Shown in pieces: positions 25,930-36,696 of a stretch of DNA of 64,000 nt. The translations under genes were made by a program, and so were the position numbers. Below the pieces are notes generated by a model, which had not been told where the DNA came from, did not search any database, and saw nothing but the letters and a program-made list of their open reading frames with translations. Source of the stretch: Toxotes chatareus (lineage: Eukaryota; Chordata; Actinopteri; Toxotidae); the NCBI GenBank assembly GCA_016801885.1, contig CM028905.1:11250706-11314705 (forward strand), written 5' to 3'. Positions within the stretch are counted from its first letter, which is position 1, and the number at the start of each line of letters is the position of its first letter.

Positions 25930-26500
25930 CATACTGTATCTATGGTTGAAAATCATTTTGCTTGGTGCTCAGTGCAGCAGGCAGCTAAGCGGCAAGAATC
26001 GCACCTCATAACAGAAACTCACACCCTCCTCATCTTACTAAGGCTGCCTGTTTTTGTTTTCTGCTGTAGAGAAATAATCACTTTTTCTCTCCTAGTGTAT
26101 TATGTTTGGGGTTTTTTGCCAGTGCATGAGGACCTCGGGAATTGTTAGTGTACCATGTAATATATTATATAATAATATATTGTATTCTAATAACTGACTC
26201 TGTGGGGGCTGGAGTGAAGCAGCAGAAACAAAGAAACACATCTAGCGCTTTGATCACTGTGACTGATCGTCTGCCAGTGTGTACAAGGAAAGCTTTGGAT
26301 ACTGCCTTACAATTATATAATCTGTTTGCCAAGATGTAATGGAGACTTTGAGATGACCTTGTCCATGTATAGCTCTGTGTGAGATTGAGTTACTGTATAG
26401 TCGGACTTCAAAGGTGTGCAGGATGTATCCTCTGAATCAGGGACAGGGCCAAGCCCCTTATCAACACTCACAAAAGCAGGGTGATAAGAGTCAGCAAGTG

Positions 26501-27043
26501 GGGCCGGGCGGTATGGCAGAAATATTATCACAATAATGTCTATTTATTTTATAATGCAAACAGAAAATCTAGGAAATTATACACAAAGAGACAAATTTTA
26601 CAGCCGAAATCTTCGGTCCGTCACATTCATCAGTTAAAATCCCTAATTTATGATGAAACAAAAAAACTGCATTTGTGATGCATTAACACTAGGGAAAGCA
26701 AATAGTAATATTATGGTTTGTTGCAGGGCTCACTGCTTGTTCCAGGGGATAGGTCTAATTACTGGTAAAGTGCCTGCATTGTGTGTGCATCATTAGATGG
26801 TAATGTTTCAGGTGATTAACTTATTTAGTGGTATTTCCCATCTTTGTATCTGTTTCGTGTCAAAATTAAAGTAACATTAGCCTTGTCCTGTTTGAGACTG
26901 CCAAATGATTGGTCACAAACAGCCTCATTCTTGTGTTGGGATTGGGTTATTAGCGTGTTGTCAAAGATGTGACTTATCAGTTGTATATTGAAGTATATAA
27001 TTGTATATTGTGTTTAAATGGTTTACTGTGTATTGCCCGGCCC
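26501..27043. mobile_element. Non-autonomous DNA transposon (MITE-like), 543 bp
   Basis: It starts GGGCCGGGCGGTAT and ends GTATTGCCCGGCCC. The reverse complement of the start is ATACCGCCCGGCCC, so the ends form 14-bp terminal inverted repeats with about three mismatches. The interior has no meaningful reading frame and opens with ATATTATCACAATAATGTC-like sequence. Fish genomes hold many elements beginning GGGC(T/C)GGGCG(A/G)TAT with the same ends. I could not read clear target-site duplications, so the superfamily is unassigned. Confidence 0.7.
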
Positions 27044-27080
27044 TTTTTGCAAGAATCTGATTCAAGTCCTCTCATCGCTT

Positions 27081-27204
27081 CTGCTATGCTGAAGTGTCCT
27101 TGAGCAAAAGTCCTTACCAGCACCAAGCTGTGGCTTGTAGCCAGCCCTGACCTCTGACCTTGCTAAAAAGAGGAAAGAAAAAGCCCAGCAGGGATCAATA
27201 AAGA
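27081..27204. repeat. Possible dispersed repeat with GTCCTTGAGCAA motif
   Basis: It contains GCTGAAGTGTCCTTGAGCAA, a phrase common in fish interspersed repeats, followed by a degenerate continuation and AGGGATCAATAAAG. It abuts the MITE. The match is from memory and covers one short block only. Confidence 0.35.
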
Positions 27205-27484
27205 AGCATGTTTATGGCAAGCTCTTTACTGCTACACCGTGTATGTTTGTGCCTTTATGTAAGTGCTGTGTACGTCTCATACACCAAGATAACTCAGTAG
27301 TCATTGAGAGTTGGGATTGTGTCATTTGTGTGACTTAATGTATGCATTAAGTGCTCAGCTATTAAAATAGGAATGAAGGAGCAAAAGATAAATGATAAAA
27401 TAGCTTTGCTGTCAGACTTTGTCTATTATTGGTTATGTTTACGGCCATAGCCAAAACTGGGCGTCCTCATAGCTGCCATTTTAA

Positions 27485-27497
27485 CACACAAACACAC

Positions 27498-27537
<40 letters not shown>
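27485..27537. repeat. (CA)n microsatellite with interruptions
   Basis: Pure from about 27503 to 27537, with AA and CG interruptions at the left end. Confidence 0.93.
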
Positions 27538-27539
<2 letters not shown>

Positions 27540-30500
27540 TTTCTCTTACAGTGCGATGATTGACAGCATCACTTGGAACACAAAGGGAAATGATTTTTTT
27601 TTCTCACAAGCTAATCCTTCGCCTCTCTCTTTCACACACACTGACATTCAGACACAGACACACTGGGGAGAGGGGACTTATTGTCAGGTTGTGCTCTATC
27701 TCCACAGTTCATTTCTAATCCTCTTTCTCCCTTTTCTGTGCTGTCTCCCCACTTCCACCCACTCCTACACACACAACCACCACCACTCAGACTGTGTCTA
27801 GTAGCTCTGTCCCAAGGCTGAGATCCACCACACAAGTCCCCATTGTGGCCAAATCAGGGGAAACTGGCAACGTGGTGAGAGTGGAGGGAGATTGCTGGAT
27901 GCGAGGCAGACTAGATGAGGAATGAGATGCAATTGAAATGAGGCTCGCTGGAGAGGAGAGAGTAACGGAGGGATAGAAACAAGAGGGGATGTTCTTTTTT
28001 CCCTTGCTTTATGCTCTAGTTGTCCTCTCCTCTCCTCCTCTCTTCTCCTCTCCCAGCAGCAGGGTGTATGCTTGCAGAGCGGGTGTGGCTGCAGCTGACT
28101 CTGATGCGATGTGACAGGGCCCTCCTCTCTGTCCTTTTTGCTGGTGTGTGACAGCATGAAGCTGCCATCCACCTCCGTCTCTTTCCCATCCTATCTCTTC
28201 ATTTCCCTCACCGGTTGGGGAAAAAAAACTCTTTTCTGGGACTAGCTTTGGTGCCCTTCCTCTCCAACTGTCTGTTTGCATGGTGTGTGTGTGTGTGCGG
28301 TTATCTAGGTCTGTACAGGTTTCCCTGTGTAACCTTTTGTTTTTTGTTTTTTGTTTTCAGTTTAGCTGAGCATGAAATACCACAGTATTTGTGGCCAAAG
28401 CAGAACATGACAATACAATAAATAAAGAATAACATCTGTTCAATTATGAATCGCTCAAAGGAAATTTGATCAATGAATAGTCCAGTGATCCCAGAGGACT
28501 TGCAGTTAATGCGGCAGTCTCTTTACTCTTCAAGCAATGACTGGAGTTGCATACGAGGGGGGAGATATTTGATATCACATTTATTTTGCAATTTTGGGAA
28601 GTATGTTTTCCTAATGTTTTGGCAGTGTTTGCAGCACACACAATTCTTCTGAGAGCGGAGTGACCTCCCATTTCTGTAGCTGTGTTGGCCTCTTTCCACA
28701 GCCACTCTGTGCTAAACTGAGGCTCTGTCTGGTCAAGCAGTTTCTCAGGTTAGGGTCAGTCACAATGGCCAGGCAGCCTTCCTCTCTCTGTGTGTAGTCT
28801 GTTTGTTACTTCCCAATATCACTGTCAAATCTTTTTGTGTGGTGGTGCTGTGTTTGGGCCAAATCAACTGTGGGCTTTCCTGAGGCAGTGACATGAGCCC
28901 CAGGGACAGTCATTAGATGTAATGGGACTATTCACACTGTTCATATATTTTTAAAGAGTGGATATTAACTGGTATAAGTAATTGCCTATATGACTTGTTG
29001 AATTGATGTAAGGTTTAATGTAGTTAAAAAAAAAAATCTATAGAGCTACTAATGCTATCAGTGTTAGGAGGTTGAGAGAGGGCAACTTACAGACTGTACC
29101 ACAGATAATTTAAATAGGAACCAGGAAATACAGTAGTGTTAGGCATTTCCTTATCCTCATTTTAGTCCACTGCCAAATCACAATTCTCTATTTTTGGGAC
29201 TGAAAATGAAAAGTAAGCGTTTCATAGTGTCATAGTATGACTCAACACAATCAGCTCTAAAATTGTCATTGCCTCCAAATGTTTCGTGGGATTCTGTATT
29301 ACTCACACCGTCTTTGTAGTAGTAGTAGTGTTACTTTAGGGTTGTCACTTCCACGGGGTCCCCGCCAAATTGGTCCAGTTGGAAAGCAAAGTGGTCTAAT
29401 AATTCCTGCAGATGAAGGTGACCAGATTATTATAGCTGAGTTATAGCTAAATTAAGGGAATCATTTTGCAGAGGCCCTTCCGAGTTTTGCATGGGAGAAT
29501 GGACAAACTACTTTTCTTGGTAGTTTGGATCCTTTTTCAGTGGCCTAATTATCCTTTTTTCACCATTAGAAGTGTTAATTTGTCTAACCAACCTCTAACT
29601 AAATGCTTGCAGTGGGTGTCGACGGGAGGAGAGGTCTCCCTGACAGAGAAAAAAAAGGGTTCTCAGATTAAGTTGATATTTTGGACTGAAACTCTGTGTC
29701 TGATGTTTTTTTTTCCTTGCTGTTCTTCATTCCTCTACTGCCCATCCATCTTTATCTCTCTTTTGCCCTCTCCACGTCCGCCCCCCCTCCTTCCTTTTCA
29801 CTACAGTGCATAGAGGTCATAGCCCCGGCTGAGCCACAAGCTGTTGTTGCCTTACACTGACTACTCTACCTGCTAATATGACCAGCGAGCCCAGTTTATC
29901 ATGTTACTCTCAAGGTCTGCGTGAGGAAGATCACACACACAGCTTTGATCTTGTAGTAGAAAATGGTGAAAAGATGGTATGGGGTTGGATATTTAATGAA
30001 AACAACCACAACTGCACCTAGACAGGCATAAATCATCAAGGTGCAAACCTGACATCCTACTTTGTTGTATGTTGATGAAATCTTGTGTTGTTGTGTTGCA
30101 GTCCACAGATGAAGCAGTAATGAGTTTTTGTGCTCCAAAACAGAAGCACATGAGTAAGTTTTACCCAAAAAAAATCAATTTCTTATTGTTCAGATGATTC
30201 ACATAATGCACCTTAGCTAAGACCTTGTACCAGCTTAGACTGATTTAAAGGAATAATGACTGAAATAACATATGGCACTGACTGAGGTAACTCGACGGTG
30301 CAAGACTCAAAACACAGTGTAACACACTATAAAATTATTTTCTCAATAATGCCTAATAATTATTCCATTGGCTATATGTGATCACTTGGGATGCAGAAAG
30401 TAGGGGTGGAAAAAATTACTTACTCGAGAGGGAGGTGTAACTTTAATATGCTGCCCCAACAAATTCTGCTCTGCCGTTTTTTTCTAAGTGCAGGCTGATG

Positions 30501-31610
30501 TTTGTTTGTTTGTTTGTTAATGAAGAGTGAGTTTGTTGGTGGTTGTCTTTTCTTTTCCTGCTTGGCAGTAGCAGCTCTTTGCTTGTGTTCTGCTGCTTAT
30601 TTCAAACAAACCACCCCTTGCTGCTTTCCTGTGTGCCAGAGGATTTTCTCTGAATGTGAAAGCTTTGATGAACTGGCTATAAATGTTGCACTGGTGGTAA
30701 ACAGTAGTAAAATGGACAAGTGTTTATAGGAAAATGTCAGAGATTTTCATTTTCATTGAATAAATGCTGCTCATTCATTTTCTAAATGGCTTCTTTGATT
30801 TCAGCAGAAGTGTGACAGCAAGGATCTTTGTTGAGTGTGCTTGTTTACGCTCATTTCTTCTCAAATGCTACTGGACATTTCTGTTGTCTTTTCGAGGCAT
30901 CTGTTTCTAAAGCTCATCTCTCAGTGTCTACAGGAGAAGGGGGCGGGTGAGGCGGGGGCTGGGGGGTAATTTGGTTAGGGGAGGTAACTATGAGATATGG
31001 CGGAGAGGAAGGCAGGCTTTTTGACACAACCACTCGCCGGTGCTGTGCTGTGATGTATAATGGCAATACGAGTGAGATCGCAGAGAGCAGAATGGCAAGC
31101 ACAAACCACACACACACGCACAGCAGTTTGCACCCAAATTGAACCTATAGGCTTTCCTACACACGATATGAACTACCAAGCACAAGCCCTTGTGTGTTCT
31201 CAGGATTTAGGTGTCCGTTTGATCTCAGTCAAAGTAATACATGAAAAAGAATAATGTGGAGGACGTCTCTCTGCGCGAAATTGTATGAAATCCTTTTCCA
31301 CAAGGAGCTCAGGTAATTTTTGCTCTCACCCAGAATATGATAGTTTAAGTGGCTTTTGCTGAAGCTTTGGCCGGCAACACACAGCTCAAAGCAGAAGCAA
31401 AAAGGGGCTGATTTCCTCCCAGACTGTATAAAACTGATTGTATAAAACTGTGGCTGTTGACTCTGCTTCCAGGCCCCAGTAATTGGGGGCAATAGAGGAG
31501 CCTGGTGTTTCCCCTGTAGATGAAATCTCTGTTTTAGCTCAGACGGGGTGTGAATTACAGTGTCTACTGTATTCCTCAGCTCAGGAAGAGAATGATGTAC
31601 ATGTGTGTCA

Positions 31611-31653
31611 GTGTGTGTGTGTGTAGGTGTGTGTGTGTGTGTGTGTGTGTGTG
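31611..31653. repeat. (GT)n microsatellite, interrupted once
   Basis: Two GT runs separated by AG at about 31625. Confidence 0.93.
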
Positions 31654-32499
31654 CAGGAGAGGTAGAACAAGTCTGAGGGTGTTTATGGGTGCACAAGCAG
31701 ATATTTATTTGTTTGAAAGCGGTGGGATTCCCCGGTGATTGTCAGTTTGATAGCTTGCCTCGTCTTTTATTTTTCTGGTGGTGAGTTTTCTCTGAGGAGA
31801 CTCTGTATAAATCTCTTTTTTCTTTTTTTCCCCTCAGTGTGTGTGCCTGCATTTGTGCACAAGTGAATAACGCTGTAGATGGGCACGTGGGGTTTGGACT
31901 CGATTGCAGGTCTGGGATTAGAGATATCTGCTTTCAACCTGTTATGTTGTATTAACAAGAGCCTTCGGATCAGATGTTGGAACGGTGACGCTGTGTAGAT
32001 GTGTCAGTGTTTTAATTGGCACCCACAAATGTATGTAGTACAACATGGACTCATGTATGCATTCGCACACTCACACAGCCTTAGGCTACATACTTAGCCC
32101 GTCTTTCTTGTCCCCTGTGTGTGCTTGCATACGGACACTATATTTCAATCGTAGGGTTTAATTTTTTACTCTATTTAATTTGGAAATATTTAAACAAGTA
32201 ATATTTGGTATATTGTATTCTCTAGCAAAATACCAAAATTAAGGTTTTATTTGGATCAAACATAATTCAAACTTTGGTGAGAGTAATAATAGCAAGTACT
32301 CAAGTGTAAGGATGGCTTTAAAAAGTATGTGCACCTTTTCTACGTGCATTTTTAAAGGATTTTGTAATAATACTTAACATATTAATATAATTCAATAGAT
32401 TAAATTCTGTAATGAGAAATAACCTTGTAAAGCTTTTTATGCTCAGTTTTTGTTTAAGCTGTATTACTGCTGTGACTGCATGTCTTTCATCATTATTCA

Positions 32500-32765
32500 G
32501 GACAACATGTTGAAATGGAGACAGCGTTTCAGCTGCCAAGACGACATCATGTACAAAGACTCAAGCACCTTTTGTATATAGAATATAATATTTATAATCT
32601 GAGTACTTTTGCCTTTGTTTTTCTCCATTGTGTTTTGGATTGTATATTGTTATTTTTATATATATATATTTTTTTACTGCCGTTTCTACCTTTTTCTATA
32701 TGCTGCTGTAACAACTAAATTTCCCCGTTGTGGGATGAATAAAGTCTATCTTATCTTATCTTATA
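32500..32765 (+). mobile_element. LINE 3' UTR fragment, plus orientation
   Basis: The end reads AATTTCCCCGTTGTGGGATG, AATAAAG, then tandem TTATC units to 32765. This is the same terminus seen reversed at 14146-14193. The preceding 200 bp (ATGCTGCTGTAACAA just before the terminus) is typical 3' UTR of this teleost LINE. No reverse transcriptase frame remains, so it is a 5'-truncated copy. The left boundary is approximate. Confidence 0.65.
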
Positions 32766-33059
32766 TCAGTGGTGCCATGTGAGGCATTTTGAGTTTCAGC
32801 CTGCTTCTTGCTCTAAAAGTCTGGGAAATTCAGAGCCGTAATCACATGACCAAGGTGTATTCAGCTGTTGCCTCATAACCTGCACTTAAATCGTCCTGTT
32901 ATTGTGGTATTTTTCCAGCCGACTGTTAAATAATTTAAACGATTAAACTGCTTCGTTGTGTAGTATGAGCGCAGCATCTGTGGGTATATATTTGCAATGT
33001 CTAGTTGTCGACTTCTAAAATGACTTTGAGCCAAATTTTTTGTAGTTCGCCTGCTAAAG

Positions 33060-33500
33060 GGTCCAAGAACCAATCCACTTTGAGCATTAAAGCAAAAAAA
33101 AAAAAAAAAAAAAAAAAGTTTGGCTCTGCTAGAAAAAAAAAAAAAAAAAAAAACATGTGTACATGCCTGACCAGCAACAGTGCAACTCCAAGTATAGAAA
33201 TTTGCTTCTTTTTCCATTCTTCACAATTCTTTTCAAACCCAGTTCTTTTAACAAGTGCCTCCAGGGACCACTGCACACTTCTGTAACAGTAAGACAGTAG
33301 AGGATAGATATAGTCCTTGCCGCTAGAATATTTGACCTTCTTCAGTAAGTCAGAGTCACATTTCTTTCTTGGCATTCTCTGTGGGTGTTTGTTGAATAGG
33401 ACATAAGGGCGTATTTTGCACCTTTCTACTGTTTTGTCTTTATAGGTTTCCTGCATTGTGTATGTGTGTCATTCTGCACTTTGGATAAACAAAATACAGC
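33060..33500 (-). pseudogene. Decayed CACTA/EnSpm (Tnp2-type) transposase fragment
   Basis: On the minus strand, in order: VYPKC (33476-33490, one frame), then in another frame PYVLFNKHPQRM (33373-33408), KKCDSDLLKKV, YPLLSYCYRSV, SLEALVKRTGF, NCEEW (ending 33214), then FLAEPN (33118-33132) and ALMLKVDWF (33067-33093). From memory this is the block order of Tnp2-type CACTA transposases of animals: a CPKC motif, a (F/L)PNHPQ-R motif, C-xx-LLK, YC(Y/N)S, SLE-L-RPGF-x-CE-W, FL-x-PN and LMLNVDWF. A frameshift follows VYPKC. Two poly-T runs replace Phe-rich positions and stay a multiple of three. After VDWF the similarity is lost. It is a dead remnant; I found no CACTA termini. Confidence 0.72.
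33094..33153. repeat. Twin A-runs (24 and 21 bases) inside the transposase remnant
   Basis: A24 at 33094-33117 and A21 at 33133-33153, separated by 15 bases that encode LAEPN on the minus strand. Both lengths are multiples of three, so the minus-strand frame survives as Phe runs. Either the runs expanded within the transposase gene or they are assembly-sensitive homopolymers. Confidence 0.85.
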
Positions 33501-33876
33501 AAAAAATTGTTGCAGGTGATATTCATCTATTTCCTTAAGGAGACTTGGGATTGCAGTAAACCGTATGTTCATGATCATATTTTGGCAACACAGAAAAGAA
33601 AACATCATACTTAAAATCAGATTAAAATAGTTAAGTATGAAAAAAAAATATATAAAAAAAGTAATTAGAGGCAGGTTATAAACAGGTGGAATTTCTTCAG
33701 GGTGGATTACACCATTAATTCCTCCTGGGGTAAAGGTAGGATGTGGAATAGTGGGAGAACGTTTGCCACATCACCTCAAAGTTGTCTTCACAAAGCCTGC
33801 ATGTTAATGCTTAGAAACAGACATGCATTGAAGTCTGTGCTAGTCTCTGCTGTTCCTCACCACACCTAACACGGGG

Positions 33877-33888
33877 ACACACACGCAC

Positions 33889-33972
<84 letters not shown>
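33877..33972. repeat. (CA)n microsatellite, about 96 bp
   Basis: Interrupted by two CG steps at the left, then pure CA for about 79 bp. One of the longest arrays in the window. Confidence 0.97.
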
Positions 33973-33974
<2 letters not shown>

Positions 33975-35262
33975 CTGAGACGCTTTGACAGCTCTATATG
34001 TATGTAATTCTCACTTGCCGGAATGCATATCATGTTAGAATTATGACGTGAGAAGAAATAAATGTTATTGTGGAATATTTTAATGCATAGATACTGCGCA
34101 TGTGTTTGGTGTAAACATGTGTTAAACATAGTGTGCGTATGACTGATGGTTTAGAAAGGCGCAACGATAAAACACACACAAAATGTTTTTTTTTTTTCTC
34201 AGCTTGACGGATCCAAATATCCCAATTGTTTGTGATGCCCAAAGAGGACAACAATCTCTCTCCCCCCTCTCTCTTTCTGTCTCATACACACACACGCACA
34301 CACACCTCTCCAGGCAGAGAGTGTGAAGCTAGAAGCATGCCTGGGAATATTCTTTCTCAATTTGTGTGTGAGTGCTGTGGATGCACGGGTGCCGAGGCCC
34401 TCCTTTGTCATGGAAACACCAATTTTTAATCTTGGGTCCTTAAACCAAGCCTCTCACATCAGCTAACTAACTCACTGACTAATGCATGCACCCTGGTATA
34501 CTGATGCATCTGAAATGTCTGTCAGATCCAGGCACACAAACCCTGTACTGAAACCAGGCGTGTGTAAAAAGGCAGAATAAGACAAGCGGAGGTGCAGAGG
34601 ATCAAACAACACCTGGACTGTTAATAACATGTGGCTGTGTTAGTGTTGTGGTGAAGTCAGCATGCAGATGACTGTGAAAGGTAAAGTGCTAACTGATACT
34701 TGGAGAGGAATAATACTTCCATTGCAGCATATTGAAAAAAAAAAAAACAAAGCTGTGATAGACTGTGGCAAAACCAGCTTTGCACATTTGACACATAGGA
34801 AATGTTTTGTGAATTAGAAGTTTTTTGTCTTTTGTCTTTTTTGTTAGAGCTTTAGTAAGTAAAATATCAGTGGGTTCAGTGAAATCTTACAGTTTTATTA
34901 ACATATAAAAATGTATCATGGAACATAAAATTGTGTCCTTAATTGTGGAATTTTTGACATGAAGATGTAGATGTCGACCAACTAGACTTTGGCCACACCC
35001 AGTTTCTACATTTTCACAGGCGGCTCCGACGGTATCCCTGGCTACCGCTGGTAACCTTGGTGATACCGGTGGAGATATGCTGCAGTCAGTGGGCGTTGCC
35101 AGGGCGTGATATGAAAGCATAGCTGGAGCTGTGTGTGTGTGTGTGCGTGCGCGTGTGTGCGCATGTTTATGTATGTGCGTGTCTGAGATCCCGATAGCAG
35201 CCTCTGCCAGAGCCTTCATTTTGACGTATCCTTTGATGACGGCATTGGCATTCGAGCAGCCC

Positions 35263-35290
35263 CACACACACACACACACACACACACACA
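35263..35290. repeat. (CA)n microsatellite, about 28 bp
   Basis: Pure CA run followed by a GGAGAGGGGAAGGGGGAGAG purine stretch. Confidence 0.92.
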
Positions 35291-36647
35291 GGAGAGGGGA
35301 AGGGGGAGAGATGGAGGGAGCGCTGTGAAATATGAAACAAGAGCATCTAAGTTCAGGTACACTCTTGCATAAACGTCTATTAATTAATCGTGGAAGCCAG
35401 CAGCTCGTAAGAGAAGAGGCTGTTAAGTGTTTTTATAGCTTATATACTTCTACTGAATAAACTGTGGCGTGTTCATGTCTCTCTCTGTGGGCCTGTGAGG
35501 CCAGACAACCAGGACTAGCCCCTCTCTGGGTGATTTATGGCCGACTAATTGTGCTTCATCAACAGTATTGTATACTGTAGCTCTACAGCAACACAGCTAC
35601 ACCTCCTCAGCATGGCCACTAGTTCTGTATTTGCTTGGCTATTAGGATCAGATAATAAGCTAATCAATAGAGAAATTAGCATTTGGAACTACACACTGCG
35701 AACATGATGCAACTGCAGATGCGACTTTGAGTTGCAGTCCTCCCTGAGGTATAATAGATTAAATCAGTTCTTAAGTTTGTTAGGGTAATTTAGTCAAATT
35801 TTCCAAGTATTTCACACACCACCATTTGTTTCCCCATTACACTTAATTTTGACTCTTAAAGCCACCATATTTGTCTTTCCCTCTGAGAGTTCAACACTGA
35901 TAACATCCAAGTAAAAAAAAAAAAAACACATATGAAGAATAATAATAACACTAAGAATGAAACAAGCTGATATTTTCCGTTTCTGTCTCTTGTGTTAATC
36001 CTACACACTCCTGCCTTTTAATGTGCATAATCCCTCCCCGTGTTATCTCAGGCTAATGTACAAGGAGTGGAGGAGATGCACTTGCAGGCTGAAGCTAGCA
36101 GCTTCCCAGAGAGGGTTGAGGCGGAGGCCAGCGATGTTCACTCGTCTGTCGAACACGCACACTGTCTGTCTTCCACCAGAGAGAGACTCCCTTGGCCTGG
36201 GCTGCCTTCATCAACACATTAGCAATATGCTTCGGCCAGCGTTTTTGACTTACTACAACAACACACAGACGCTATCCAGAGACAGAAGGAAAAGTGGGGA
36301 GGAGGTGTGAAGAACATAGTCACTGACTACAGACAATATGTAGATGGCTTTATTGCCACTCTGTCCATGTTTTGCCTTCTTTCCTCAACTGTGCTTTCTT
36401 CCGTTTCCATTTTCGTTTTCTATTTCCTTCATAAATGTCCCTCTCCTCTCCTCTCCTCCTTTCCTTTTCCTCCCACCTTCCCCCCCGAGAGAAAGAGGTC
36501 ATTACTAGATTCCCCCCAGAGGTTCTTCATAATCAAATATTTGACCTAATGAAGGGATTTAATTACTGGTTGCCCAGCACTGGAGGTGTCAGATTACTGC
36601 TCCCCCTTTTCATTTTCCCTGCAATTTATCACTATCCTGACAGCAAT

Positions 36648-36648
<1 letters not shown>

Positions 36649-36695
<47 letters not shown>
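36649..36695. repeat. (GT)n microsatellite, about 47 bp
   Basis: Pure GT run. Confidence 0.96.

Positions 36696-36696
<1 letters not shown>

Larger units (their letters stand above)
17956..26500 (+). other. Intron 2 of the ADAMTS gene, first block
   Basis: It opens with a strong GTGAGT donor. The whole intron runs 17956-61828 (43,873 bp). This block has no supported exon. It holds short CA/GT runs, a GA-rich patch near 23880-24040, a CAGT tetranucleotide array, a CTGT array and a dispersed repeat with CCCTAACC-type sequence near 23108-23340. Splice-like signals around 22380 were considered and rejected. Confidence 0.7.
27205..32499 (+). other. Intron 2, second block
   Basis: No exon supported. 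It contains CA/GT arrays (27485-27537 and 31611-31653), a TTTG array near 28340, a GTTT array near 30503 and purine- or pyrimidine-rich patches around 27900-28200. No recognisable protein fragment was found on either strand. Confidence 0.65.

Noticed and set aside
36040..36222. Possible cassette exon after an acceptor-like CTCAG
   Set aside because: No convincing donor, no recognised domain, and no similarity to ADAMTS sequence.
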